A stretch of 64,000 bases of DNA, taken from positions 4,278,001-4,342,000 of the forward strand of contig OW028741.1 in NCBI GenBank assembly GCA_932294355.1. Reading direction: 5' to 3'. Below are positions 53,147 to 64,000 of this stretch, piece after piece. The stretch is from Aporophyla lueneburgensis (Eukaryota; Arthropoda; Insecta; Lepidoptera; Noctuidae). Made by a program: the position numbers and the translations under genes. Below the pieces are notes generated by a model. It had not been told where the DNA came from. It did no database searches and worked only from the letters and a program-made list of their open reading frames with translations. Position 1 is the stretch's first letter; every line of letters starts with the position of its first letter.

Positions 53147-53221
53147 TTAAGCGGTCTCCCGGATCTTTCCATGGGTTTTTATGGAGTGTGCTAACCATAG
53201 AGCTAGCACGATGCCTGCAAC
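53147..53221 (-). CDS. Tetraspanin B last exon
   Basis: 24 codons plus TAA after acceptor TTTTATTTCTGTTCTAG. VAGIVLALWLAHSIK completes TM4. Phase 0 junction with the previous exon. Confidence 0.88.
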   Translation of the reverse strand, partial: VAGIVLALWLAHSIKTHGKIRETA

Positions 53222-56200
53222 CTAGAACAGAAATAAAACACAGTGTAATTTTCAATTTTAAGTACACAATATTTTTTTCATGGATTCAATTGCCTTAGTG
53301 TGGGATATCTCCAGGTAAATGGACCCGATGACTTCAAAAAGGTGACTGGGATGGACTGGATGCGGAAGACGAAGGAAAGGGTGCTGTGGCGCAGCGTGGG
53401 AGAGGCCCATATACAGTGGACTGCGTTGAACTGAGTTCATCGATTGTGATTGATTGAATTATATTCACCACTTATGTTGGGCTGTAAATTTCCCTACTGT
53501 TTTTGCGAGCAGGCCGTACGCAAATTGTGCCAACTATTCTCATGACAAACGTACCGATTCATCATCACAGCACCTTTACTCGACATTCTTACGGACTTAA
53601 TAAAATCGGCGCGGGTCTTTTTCGCGCACTCGATTTTCAACGTACTGCTTAGCGGCGAGAGTGGAAAATTAAACAAACTATTCGGTTAACGATGCTTTGT
53701 AAGATGCATTCCGGTAGTTCTCAATGCTCGGTTCAACGCTGAACTTTTTAAAGTTCAGTGAGCGTCAAATAAGCTTAGTAATTAGAATTTTCCTTTATTA
53801 CTTAAGTAATTCCTTTCCTAAATTACCTAAGTTAGGTAACTTGCCGACGTTAACCAAGAAAATGGTCTATCAGTGCGCCAGATCTTACGACTAGCCCTTT
53901 TAAATATTCTTTTACGATACCTAGGCATGTAAGGAGGTCATCTAGATTAGAGTACCGTTCAATAAAGTGAGGCCGTTAAAACACTCGGCCTGGGTTAGAG
54001 ATCTGAGATTGTGGTATTAAATTCTGGTATAGCGTGACCTCTGTGACGTCAGGGGAGGTACTAAGGGTTGAAAACTCGTTTACTTGGTGTTACTGTTGAT
54101 AAGCAAACACTAACTGAATCCCAAGTAGTTCCAGTAAGTAAATGTGCTCAGTTAAGAGCCTTTAGGATAAGTACTTCTTTGATTTATATTGAGACCGGGA
54201 ATTAAAAATCTATTTCGACTTAGCGAGTTAGTTTTCGAAATCGAAAAAGAGTACCTAATAACATATTTTTACATCAATGGCTTCAGCCACAAATGGAAAT
54301 AGAATAATACAGTGGTCCTTTTCAATTTTAGTTAATCTACTATGTCAAGTGAGTTTCCTTAGTTTTATAAAATAATTGTCACTTATGCTACTATTATCGA
54401 GAAATAACACTATGAATTTTCCTGTGCAAACAAGAATTTTTAACTTTTAATTTACTTCATACTTAGATACATTTTATTTCAGCTATCCCATAGAGTTGGC
54501 TTTCTTTCCTTTTTTTTTTTTTAGTTCAAATTAAAAGAAAACTCAACTTAATGCACAACGAACTCCTAAATTAACCCATTATCACGTAAACTTTCAGGCG
54601 TGATAACCTAGTGAGTTAACGCGTGATAACCTAGTGACTTAGATTGGTCGGGCAATTAATATAAATCCAAGCCACACGAATGTTGTCCGAACATGCGAAG
54701 TTACTTTGTAAGGCGTGTTTTAAGTCACATTTCAAGGTTCTGAACATTATTTATTTCATGTCAGGTTACGCATATTTTCATAATATTTTCAGCAAAAAAG
54801 TATGATGGGCGTGTGGTTTTAAGAATAAGCTGGTTGTCGAAAATTGGGGTAGGAAAAGTAGTGGGTTGGTTGTGCCCAAGCCATTATTTTTATTGGACCT
54901 TTTCGATCAATAAATTTGCTTGATTGTGTGTTCATTGCTTCTATATCGCTATTGATAGTTTAATAATTCCAGATGAGTGAAATCAGTGAAATGTAATTTG
55001 GTAAAATGTAAATAGGGTCTGATCATTCCGTCTTTGGGGATACCCAGCGAAGTACGATCAGACAAATTGTAATACAAATTTCCATTAAGACCATCACTTT
55101 GCTCCTTTTGCAAGGTTTTAATGTTTTCATTCTGCTTCGTTGAGCCAATTCATTAATTAATTGTTGTATTTTAAGCATCCTACATCGGTTTGCAACGTTT
55201 TACCATTGATTCAGTAAATTATTTTGTCCCAATTGCATCGAACATTTCCGACAGTTATGAATCAAATCTACCGGTCAAAATGTTTGGAACAGCTGATTTT
55301 TTTTAAATTCTTCCCTCCGTGTGATCACAATGTAAGGGCACACCCTCTTTTTTCTTTGCGTTATTTTATGTGTAGGGATGGATAATAAGAATAAAGATGT
55401 AAACAAATAAATTAGGATGCAAAATGTTACTGATGACGAATTGACTACGCTCTATTGGGTCAGTGAATTTCAACAGTTTTCGCATCGATGTCTGCCGCAC
55501 TGTATATACATATAGTAGATATTTACTCTTATTTCTCTGAAAGAAACAATTAAAGAATACTAACCTCCAAAAAGCAGAAGAGAATTCCACAAACGATGAC
55601 AGTCAAGCCGGCACTATGCACGGTTCCAAGCACCTTGTCCTCACATCCCTCCTTGTAGTACTTCTCAGAGGAGAGGCAGTCGGAGCGTTTGATCTCGGCG
55701 GAGCGGTCGGTGCCGTCGTTGGGGCAACAGCTGAAGGAAGGATTGATGCGAGGCTCTGACGCAACGTAGTTGTCGGGGCCTGTGATGCCACAGCATTCCA
55801 ACTGGAAGAGGGAGAATGGAAGGTAATGAGAGGTGAAGATAGTCATTATTGTAGGTGATGAAGAGATGAGGAGACTTAGAGTTATAAGTTTTTATTTTCT
55901 TTAAATTTTTGGCCTCACTCAAATGCTCTACTGTAAAGACTAACCGCGTTTAACTTATTTGAATATGTTTTTTTTAAGGAAATTTTTACATAACAACATA
56001 ACATTGCGCTTTGCTTCCTTGAAGGGTTGGACAGAAGTACACTTCTGCCAAACCCTTCGAGCTTCTAGTTTTTCTTTCTGGAATTTCTCAGTAGCAGCCG
56101 GGAGTCTGATTGGTGCCAGGTTTATGCCAATAGGCTACCGTTTGCCCAGCAGTGGTACTGGCGGTCACTAGATAAACGAGACAGAAGATTTTTAGTTTTA

Positions 56201-59200
56201 GTCGACTTTCTCTGTCTAGGTGTGACTTATGACAGAAGACAATACAAGAGTTTCGATCAAATTTTGTTAGAAATAAAATTGAACAAGGTCTGACACTCAT
56301 TCGATAATCGATTGGCTGTCGCTCCTCTACTCTAGGGAGCAATTAGGGGCTTGGTAAAGTGTGACACGGAAGTCATGGCAGTCTAGTTGAAAAAAGGTCA
56401 AAAAATTATACACCGGAATATTTTAGTCGTCTTACAAAGATTGTCCACTCAATGTCGGACATAATATAACTCTAGGCGTGATTAAAAAATTGTTAGCATT
56501 AATAAAATTAAGATAATAGTTCTAAGAAAAATAAATAATGCATTAGAATTATGAAACATCCTGTTAATAATGTTTACGTAATAGATGGTAGAGAACATAC
56601 TACATAATACTACCCAGCGCACGAGTCAACAAGATCATTCCATTTTCCATGAGACAAAATATCAATTACAAACTACGTCATGCGTCATCATAATGAATAT
56701 TTTTTTTTATTTATTCAAATGTTCATTTTTTATCATAAGGATGTGTAGTAGTCATTGGATACATGAAGCGGGCTGCCGTTGTAAGACGATTAAAATGTCG
56801 CGGTGTATAGACAGGTCCTAATTTACACCGCACTCTAAGTCATAATAGCAATATATTTATTAGTTCATGAACACTACTTTGATAGTGATGCAAAACAATT
56901 CATCCCATCTTCCTGGCACGGCGTGCTGGGCTGCTGCTGCGGCTGCGGAAAACCTCAAGCGGTGTAAGTATAATAACCCTTATTGACATCATATATTTGA
57001 GCCGTTTGGGATTGAAACCCTCCGGCCATGGGGTCCGATTGCTTGGTATATTTAAGCAAGTCTCTAAACGGCTGACACTTCCTGTGACCCAAGAGCTGGT
57101 TTTTACCTTGACCAGACAGAGGCTAAGCATTGCCACACAACGTAGTAATGCGGCCAATCTCTTGGGTACATTACCAGTCGACAGTGATGTGGATGAATTT
57201 TTCGACGCTATATTTTAATTTGTAAATAGTTTTATCTTATGTTTTTCATATTATTATAATAAAACTTCAGATGTAACATAAAAAAAACAAAACAATTAGG
57301 TAGTATAGCAGAAATTATTTGATCACTTACGCTGGTCTGAATGCGGTCCCAGAACTCCCTATAGGTAGAATCCTCTTCCTTGGTAGACTTGTTCTTGATG
57401 AAGGAGGCTCGCAGTTGAGACTTCAGTTGACCCTCAATCTGAGGACGTAAAGCGGCTGCAGCGATGCCAACAGACAGCTCCAGGAGAATGATGATAATCA
57501 AACAGCCGACGAACTGGGGAAAGTGAATGGTATGGATGAATTATAAAATAAAAAAGAGAATTAATGAAGAAGGATGGCACAAGATATCGATGTGGTGGGT
57601 GTTGAGATAAGCCACACACAATTGAACCTAGAACTCTGACCAGAGTGCGTTCCGTAGGGAGCCCTTGAGACGCACACCGCATCAAGTTATTCGAATTATG
57701 TTATAGTGTGTCAACTACCTATATTACAAGTACCTATGTTTTTCTATTTAAAGATTTAATGGTACCTTATTCTTAATATATATATTTTAAATTATTGTAA
57801 TTTTTTATCATTTAATTGCACTTGTGGGAGTTGTGTTATGTCTTTTGTTTGCACTAAATAAATTATTTATCTATCTATGGAAAAAAAAGATCGATTTATG
57901 AACTCGTTAAAGTTTAGTCTTATTGTGTTGACTGTTCATAACAGTAATTTAAAACATTGTAGTCTTTAAAGATTGAATTAACAACCCGTCCGTCTTTATT
58001 ATAATCACCATCATTTCAAGCTGGATGCCATCCATTGTTTACTTCTTCAATAAACTTCCATTACAGACCATTTAAATCCACTAACATCAGGCAAGCTTTA
58101 TTTGTGTCGTAATCTTTATCAAGCTCATTATCGAAATAATGTGCTGCCAACAAAACAATAGGTAGGACATTTACCGACAACACAGTTCAACGGGCGGCCT
58201 ACATCATTTCCATAGAGAGGCCTGCCCATGACCAATTATGTTTTTGGGTCAATATTGAAATATAGGCAAAAGTCACGAGTTGAGTAGGTGGGTCAAAGTA
58301 TAGAGTTAACGTTCGACCTAGTAAAGATAAAGTTTAACTTTGTATTTACTGGCGATATAATACGTTGTGACGTTTGGTATTGTAGATTTCTTTAATTTTT
58401 TCAAATTCTCCTTCATTTATTAGTGTGATTTTGGGTACATTTTACATGTGATCTTAAAAATAAATAATTTGTTCCTCAAAAATCTACTTTAAAGGTGTAC
58501 ACTCTTTCAAGCAATTATTAATTTTATAAAAAAGAATAATAAAAAAATAATAAATTATGGACCAAACATATGCCAGTCGCGCAAAACATACAAATATTCG
58601 AATTCACTCTTTGTTCACAAATACAAGTTCGAGATAAATTAGTGGCAGCAGTTGTCGATATCGATACCCACGTATTGGGTGTCGATAACGACAACTAAAG
58701 AAAAAAAAAAAAATTCGTCATTCCTACTTTGTTCAAACTTTAAATGATACAGAGACACACACATGTACATTAAGGCCATCAAACGGCTGTTATGTTTTGG
58801 TTTACAAAAACAGCTTATCGATTACGGACATTTACCTTCGCCCATCATCATTCATCATCATTTCAGCCGTAAGACGTCCACTGCTGGACTTAGGCCTCCC
58901 CCAATTTGGAGGGCTTTGCCATAATCGCCACGCTTGACAGGCGGGTTGGCGATCGCAGTATGGTGGTAAAATGCATAGAGAATGCTGCTGCCCATTCTCT
59001 AGTATGTCCCTTAGTCGCCTTTTACGACACCCATGGGAAGAAATGCGGTGGTGTTATTCTTTATGTCCGGCACCACACGGTACCTTCGCCCATGGAATGA
59101 TGTAAAAGTTTTTTTTGGCCATTAGTTTTCGATTTCGATATACAACACTTGGGTATAGCATTGCAAAGCTTAACTATGTAAATCGAGCCTAAGTATTTTT

Positions 59201-61123
59201 AGTTGGGATACTTGTAGACTATAACAATATAGTGTAATGAGACAAAAACTTTGGACTCCACACAAAGTGGACACGCCATGGTGACCAGAGTTTCGTCACA
59301 CTCTATTGGTCAATTAACACGTCTATTGGCGATTCGCAGCTCATATTATTTGTTTCAAGGTTAAAACTAAATATCGTCATCTGTTTTTGTCTCTTGTTAT
59401 GGTCTTTGTATTTAAATCTTTGGAGACTAAGTGACAGCTGTTTTTGTCATTGTTTATTATTCTGTAGAGCTTCCTAATTAGCGCAGAAGTCAGCTAAATC
59501 TGCGTTTATTAAACTGAATTGATTTTCTACATGCATCAACTATTTACTTGTGTTAAACGGGCTACGGAAATTATAAAGAGATAAAAATAAAAGTAATTAA
59601 TATTTTATGAAGAGTAAAATATTTGTGAAATAAAACAATGTGGCTAACGGGCTGTCCATTAATCACGTGAGGCTCTAAAGAGGGTTCATAAAAATCACGA
59701 AATATCACAAGGGGAGAGGGGGGTGTATTAATATATCACGTGTATTTATTTTTATAATAAAATTAGATGATACTTTCTGTATTTTATAAACATAAAAAAA
59801 AAAGATTTTGTAGGTACTAAAAAATACACGTGATATGGGGGGGGGGGGGGGTAGTCTTAAACCTCGCCATGTATCACCAAGGGGGAGAGGGGGTTAAAAA
59901 AAATGCCAAAAACATCACGTGGTTAATGGACGGCCCCTAAGTAATTAAGAGCCGGGCAGGTTGATCAATCAAATTACTAGTATTAGTATTTGGATGGGTG
60001 AACATCTTTACATACCAAGACCCCCCTCCGTGCCTCGGAAAGCACGTTAAGCTGTTGGTTCCGGCTGTAACTCGTGGTTTGTTGAAAGTCGTTATGGGTC
60101 GTCAGAAGCCCGAAAGTCTGACACTCAGTCTTACGTGTTAATTAGTAACTGGATAGTAACAGTCTTCTTCGTGTTAATTAGTAACTGGATTGCGGAGGTC
60201 GGATAAGCAGGCGCTTTATATAAAATACTAGTATGCAGCTGCATCCGGTTAGACTGGAAGCCGACCTAGGGAAAGGCTAGGCAAGATGATGATGACTTTG
60301 TGAAACTACCCTACTACGAGTACTATATTACACGAAGAATTAAACAAAGAGTCTAAAATCCATACTTCCATACTATCCATACTTCCATACTAATCCATAC
60401 TTCCATATCCATATCCATACTCCATACTTAATATTATAAATGCAAAAGTAACTCTGTCTGTCTGTCTGTCTGTCTTTCTGTCTGTCTGTCTCGCTTTCCT
60501 GCTAAAACTACTGAACCGATTTAAATGAAATTTGGTACACAGATAGTTTAGAGCCTGAGAAAGGACATAGGCTACTTTTTATCCCGGTAGTATTTTCCCG
60601 CGGGATAATTTCCGACCCACACGCGGGCGAAGCCGCTGGCAAAAGCTAGTAATTAATAATATCTTCTTAGGACAGCCAACACACCGTTATCTGATCCCAA
60701 ACTAGGCAGAGCCTGTCCTATGGCAACCAGACAACTGATAAATTCTACCTAATACTTATATATTTCTAAATACATATTTTGATAAATTACACCCAGACAC
60801 AGAACAAATGATTGTGCTTCTCACATAAAGATTTGTCCTGGGTGGGTATCGAACCCACAACCTCATTCTTAGTAGTCAGGGTCACTAACTACTAGACTAA
60901 CAGGTCAGTCAATTGATGAAAACATTAATATACTTACGATATACAACAGCTTAGGACTCTCCTTCCAGGCACCGAAGCAGCCGAAAGCAGCGATGATGAT
61001 AATTAAGACGCCAATGGCTATCAGGAGAGCATCAGTCTCATGGCCGGTCGGCTCCATGCCAGCGAACCCCTTGATCATCCCCATGTCCACGCATGCTGCT
61101 GCTATGATCACGATGCCGAAGAT
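53147..61123 (-). CDS. Tetraspanin B, exons 2-5
   Basis: Four exons give 226 residues of a second tetraspanin. Order is TM1 end, small loop and TM2 (with FGCFGAWKESPKLLYI), TM3, then a large loop with CCG, SCC, DC and EGC (six cysteines), TM4 and a short tail ending KTHGKIRETA. An NKS glycosylation site lies in the loop. Introns are all phase 0 and fall at the same points of the protein as in tetraspanin A, whose exons are 61, 59, 80 and 31 codons against 62, 61, 79 and 24 here. This indicates common descent. The first exon (start codon and first half of TM1) lies upstream of 61126 and was not found, perhaps beyond the window. Likely role: organiser of membrane microdomains at the cell surface or endosome. 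Confidence 0.92.
53288..53450 (+). repeat. RTE-like LINE 3' end in tetraspanin B intron
   Basis: GACTGGATGCGGAAGACGAA, GCTGTGGCGCAGCGTGGGAG and AGGCCCATATACAGTGGACTG: the tail of an RTE-type LINE. Confidence 0.55.
53451..55564. other. Tetraspanin B intron 4, remainder
   Basis: No coding signal seen. The sequence is unique as far as this window shows. It contains a short T-run near 54513. Confidence 0.45.
55565..55801 (-). CDS. Tetraspanin B exon 4 (large loop, TM4)
   Basis: 79 codons between acceptor ATTCTCCCTCTTCCAG and donor GTTAGT. It opens LECCGITGPDNY. Later SFSCC, RSDC and YYKEGC supply the other cysteines. HSAGLTVIVCGILFCFLE begins TM4. Confidence 0.92.
55802..57330. other. Tetraspanin B intron 3
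   Basis: It holds a SINE tail fragment near 56088-56170 (TTTCTCAGTAGCAGCC) and a retroelement-like frame at 56997-57218. Confidence 0.5.
56997..57218 (+). pseudogene. Possible retroelement C-terminal fragment
   Basis: 73 codons on the opposite strand of the host intron, with RQRLSIATQRSNAANLLGTL near the end. I recall similar QR-SIAIQRGNAA-LLGT phrases at the ends of insect retroelement proteins, but I cannot name the family. No start codon of its own, and no partner ORF upstream. Confidence 0.35.
57331..57513 (-). CDS. Tetraspanin B exon 3 (TM3)
   Basis: 61 codons between acceptor TTCACTTTCCCCAG and donor GTAAGT. TM3 is FVGCLIIIILLELSVGIAAA. The loop begins with NKSTKEEDSTYREFWDRIQ. Confidence 0.92.
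58846..59095 (+). repeat. Interspersed repeat (GACGTCCACTGCTGG type)
   Basis: TTTCAGCCGTAAGACGTCCA, CTTGACAGGCGGGTTGGCGA, TTAGTCGCCTTTTACGACAC and GTCCGGCACCACACGG. It is a longer copy than 7480. Confidence 0.75.
59649..59936. mobile_element. MITE with GGGC(T/C)GTCCATTAA ends
   Basis: Left GGGCTGTCCATTAATCACGTG, right CACGTGGTTAATGGACGGCCC. Inside, TATCACGTGTATTT and AAATACACGTGATAT also pair, and each half contains a GGGGAGAGGGGG box. CTAA occurs close to both ends. 288 bp, no ORF. Confidence 0.75.
59985..60300 (+). repeat. SINE, longest copy of the CTGGAAGCCGA family
   Basis: CCCCTCCGTGCCTCGGAAAG, GTTAAGCTGTTGGTTCCGGC, GGTCGTCAGAAGCCCGAAAG and GCATCCGGTTAGACTGGAAG, ending GATGATGATGA. A short block TCTTACGTGTTAATTAGTAACTGGAT-like is duplicated inside it. 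Confidence 0.7.
60428..60650 (-). repeat. Lepidopteran GCCAGCGGCTTCG element
   Basis: AATATTATAAATGCAAAAGT, (CTGT)n at 60455-60490, AACCGATTTAAATGAAATTTGG and the head inverse GGGCGAAGCCGCTGGCAAAAGC. Preceded by a CCATACTT-type simple repeat (60360-60425). Confidence 0.8.
60690..60905 (-). repeat. tRNA-headed SINE
   Basis: On the minus strand the B box GTGGGTTCGATACCCACCC is clear, with CTTTATGTGAGAAGCACAAT and GTGTCTGGGTGTAATTTATC behind it. It ends 33 bp before the exon 2 donor of tetraspanin B. Confidence 0.65.
60938..61123 (-). CDS. Tetraspanin B exon 2 (TM1 end, TM2)
   Basis: 62 codons between acceptor TTTCTTTTCCATCAG and donor GTAAGT. IFGIVIIAAACVDMG completes TM1. ALLIAIGVLIIIIAAFGCFG is TM2, with the conserved GCFGAWKESPKLLYI after it. 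Confidence 0.92.
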
Positions 61124-61374
61124 CTGATGGAAAAGAAAGGTTCGGTTATTATTTCATACATACATACATTTGGATTAAGTTCAAATATAGTATACGCGAT
61201 AGTAAAATCTAGTATGTATGTATGAGTTTTTAGTGGGTTATTAAATGTTACATATTACAAAAATTCTTCGAAATTTGTATTAGCACTAAATTATATCCTC
61301 AAATCCTCGAAAAATACTATCAATGGTCAAATAATCTAACCATAAAAGCCTGGGTAAATATCCTCCACATGGGC

Positions 61375-61522
61375 CTGGTCCTGGTTGAGAGAAGTCGCAT
61401 TTTTAAGCGCTGTGGTGATGAAATTAAATACACAAAGTAAAGTTACTGCCAGGATTCGCACTTAAGACTTTCAAAGCGTAACTTGGGGCTGATACCTAGA
61501 GTACTAGGCCACCACTGCTCTT
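61375..61522 (-). repeat. SINE fragment
   Basis: AAGTCGCATTTTTAAGCGCTG..., a B-box-like GCCAGGATTCGCACTTAAG and CTAGGCCACCACTGCTCTTG place it as a minus-strand head of the SINE family at 7775. Confidence 0.5.
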
Positions 61523-61554
61523 GCCCATGTTAGTAGCAAATTAACAAAATCATC

Positions 61555-61770
61555 AATACAGCCGAAAGAGGTCCACGGCTGGACAATAGGCCTCCTCCAA
61601 GCTCCGCCACTTCTGTGGTTCCCGAATCCAGCGTTTTCCTGCGGCCTTAACTTCCGCCACTCCAGAACCTTTCAGCCCCATCATCATCAGTTCTGCGAGC
61701 TACGCAGATGCCATGCCCACTGCCATATAAGTTTGGAAATTCTTCGGGCTATATTGGACACCACTTCATT
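61555..61770. repeat. Interspersed repeat, LINE-tail-like
   Basis: GAAAGAGGTCCACGGCTGGA, CAATAGGCCTCCTCCAAGCT, ATCATCATCAGTTCTGCGAG and CCATGCCCACTGCCATATAAG, phrases of a common moth LINE tail. Confidence 0.5.
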
Positions 61771-64000
61771 CCTGATTCAATCACGATCAATGAAATTAAT
61801 AAACAGTTTAATTTACCGCGTGTCATTCCAAAATCCGTCTTCCACTCACACATCCGACTTTAGGTGGGAGTTGTCAATTAGTAGCAGTATCCGATTGCTA
61901 TTTGGCAACGCCCACATTCTTGCGTCGTTTTCACACCGTGATTTATGGTGTCAATGGGTTGATGTTGATTCTTCTTGTTATAGTGGTAATGTTATATCTT
62001 GTCGTACTTGATTAAATGATAAATTGTTTGTAGACGAGCCGCCGAGTATGTACTTTGTTTACATATTTTCCCTCAACTTGTCCTTTTTTATATTGCGTTT
62101 TTCTTCGGTACTGTGGTGGCCCAGTGGTAATCGCCACGACTTACAAGTTGTAGGTACTTTGTGTAAATTATGGGACATCTGCCAAGTATCAACCCTCACT
62201 GGGCCCGCGTGGTGGTGGTTTTTCTTTTCCTATGCAAGTTTAGATATATGCATATTTGGGGTTTTAGGTCATTCCGCAAGTTAGTTCAAATAATCAAAGA
62301 TTCATCTGTGTTGTTGTAACTGATACAGGCGGAGTCAAGAGGCATCAAAGAGAAGGTTGTGCGAAGTATTACAATCTGTACAACATTATCATATTTAAGA
62401 TTTATTTCTAAACAGTTAGAGGCCATTATAACATCGTTTTATAATTCATAATGAACGCAGTAACAAGAGAGGCTACAATTTAACATCTGAAGACAATCAA
62501 GACGGAACAGTATGCGATAACATCTTTCCATAAATCTTAAACATCGCAGGCTTGAATGTTGCACTGTGTCAGTTTGATATAGAGGCCATAAAAATGGGTC
62601 ACGCTGCCCTATAGACTGTTGTGTGAGCGGCCAAGGAAATGGGCCATAAACTGCACATAAAATAGACGATTTCGTGTCAAAAGTGTTGAAACTTTGCTGG
62701 TCATGGTTAGTTCTTGGGAAATTATTTCTTAAACAGTACAGTAATTAGAAGTTAAGATTTATTTTCTAGACGTAAACTACTGATGGGTACATAAATCATT
62801 ATTCCGCAGTAAAAATGTTTTCATTACGTATCTTTTCTGAAAATTACTTTTAGCACCATACTCAACAGCACCCTCGGCAACCACACAGGGCTTTTTACAA
62901 AAGTACCTAGTATATATGTAAGTCCATTGCACACATGCTTGTGAATGAATTTGTCAGTTCTTGAGTTTTATTAGGGTCAGTTTGGCTTACAAACTTTAAT
63001 AGACTCTTCTCGATTGATCTGTCTTCATTTTTTTTTGTAGTGCATTTAAATATTAATTGTTCTTTTCATGTGCCAATCCTAACGCTCCTGTGCCAGACTC
63101 GTCCAGGTTGTGTCCGCGATGGCCACAATGTCGCCCACCCATTTCGCCGAGGGACGACTGACCCTCGACTGCCAGTCTTTGGACGCCACTCCGTCACAGC
63201 CTTATTTCACCTATCATCACTACGCCTTGCCAGGTGCCCTGCCTGACTCCATTTGAGTTCCATATACGTTTTCTGATACCAAAGACCTGCACCCTAATCT
63301 GAAATCTAAATCTGAATCATTTTGTAGGGTACCTATTGCTGATCCATTGATTCATATGTTCGAAAAATGTGTCTGTCCAGCAAAGTCAAAAACGCAATGA
63401 ATGTTATTGAACTTTCAAAATAAAACGCATTCCTTTGTTAGTAGTTCCGAAATTACCGGTCTGATTCTGTCTATGTATGTACAGTGTTCTAAACAACATT
63501 GTACAATTTGCAGCTAGCTTTAGTTTATGGAAATCACTACTGCATGGTTGTTATTTGTTATTGTCCACTTTGGTGGCGACCTTGTGAAAATTATTCAGCC
63601 GCAAATCTCGCTTCTGATCGGCACATTTCCTGTGAGTCACGTTGCGTTTGTTTATTATGCATTCGATTAGCGTTCTTGTTGTGGATTTTATAAAACACCT
63701 GCCTGTTGGTTGGTTTGCTCTATTTATATCCAGTAATACGTTAGTACTTAGTTCTAAATATATATTTTTGTTATACACAAACTCACGCCTTATTCCCACG
63801 GGGGTAGGCAGAAGCAACAGAAGCCTCGTTTACGTTCATATATTGGGTCATACACGCACGCCGCGCCGGTTGTTGACTTTTCTGAAAATCATCACCAATA
63901 AGGTCATTTTATTATGACTTCCGAGGGCGTCCCTAACGTTTTGCGTTTCCACTCACGCTGTCTTGTAAATAATTATATTATGTTGCTTGATTTTAGGTTC
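61771..64000. other. Upstream intron of tetraspanin B, no exon found
   Basis: It contains a truncated + SINE (62108-62225, GTGGCCCAGTGGTAATCGCC), a dispersed repeat (63290-63440) and a SINE-like piece (63775-63850). A GC-richer stretch at 63080-63250 has frames on both strands but no domain I know. The first exon may be here or past 64000. Confidence 0.45.
63290..63440 (+). repeat. Dispersed repeat (GCAATGAATGTTATTGAAC)
   Basis: AATCTGAATCATTTTGTAGGG and ACGCAATGAATGTTATTGAAC match 23033 and 23284. Confidence 0.5.

Larger units (their letters stand above)
57514..60937. other. Tetraspanin B intron 2
   Basis: A 3.4-kb phase 0 intron loaded with repeats (58846, 59649, 59985, 60428, 60690), described separately. 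57700-58840 shows nothing recognisable. Confidence 0.55.

Noticed and set aside
63040..63250. GC-richer stretch as first exon of tetraspanin B
   Set aside because: Neither strand gives a start followed by cysteines and the first half of a membrane segment ending at a phase 0 donor.

Overview
This is AT-rich eukaryotic nuclear DNA, almost certainly from a moth or butterfly. It has spliced genes with GT..AG introns and a dense load of repeats I associate with Lepidoptera: the GCCCGCGGCTTCGCCCGCG element, the (GTCY)n element ending in TTGGCCGGTTTTT, tRNA-headed SINEs with a GCTGGGACACAGGCCT-like tail, and R1-type and CR1-type non-LTR retrotransposons. There is nothing bacterial: no operons, rRNA, convincing tRNA genes or CRISPR.

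Host genes. Two tetraspanin genes face each other. Tetraspanin A is on + (exons 25127-25309, 31723-31899, 32498-32737, 32808-32903). Tetraspanin B is on - (61123-60938, 57513-57331, 55801-55565, 53221-53147). Both have four recognisable exons of nearly equal length and all visible introns are phase 0, so they look like paralogues. The short first exon (start codon, start of TM1) of each was not found. A complete intronless gene for a small secreted protein with ten cysteines lies at 7219-6938 (-), with a TATA-like box, an arthropod initiator and poly(A) signals in place. A probable last exon of a GPI-anchored protein is at 4568-4667 (+). An acidic ORF at 34967-34755 (-) is uncertain.

Mobile DNA. 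At 47042-51563 is a CR1-superfamily LINE with an intact 956-residue endonuclease/reverse transcriptase ORF and a tandemly duplicated 3' UTR; two loose 3' UTR copies of the same family lie at 2485-2833 and 19095-19290. A related 5'-truncated, frameshifted LINE (27499-29943) sits in the large intron of tetraspanin A. Five 3' fragments of one R1-type LINE are at 2970, 8346, 11386, 18421 and 30611. A near-complete hAT transposon (19447-22855) has a perfect 8-bp target duplication and one in-frame stop. A second, internally deleted hAT (42652-43415) keeps only the transposase C-terminus.

The rest is SINEs, MITEs, foldback elements, two minisatellites and unassigned AT-rich sequence. Many pieces are nested, for example the R1 fragment inside a terminal-inverted-repeat element at 30442-31634 and the small hAT inside another repeat at 42474-43690. 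The tetraspanins are the only genes here that clearly share a function; the rest of the window reads as intron and intergenic space filled by transposition.
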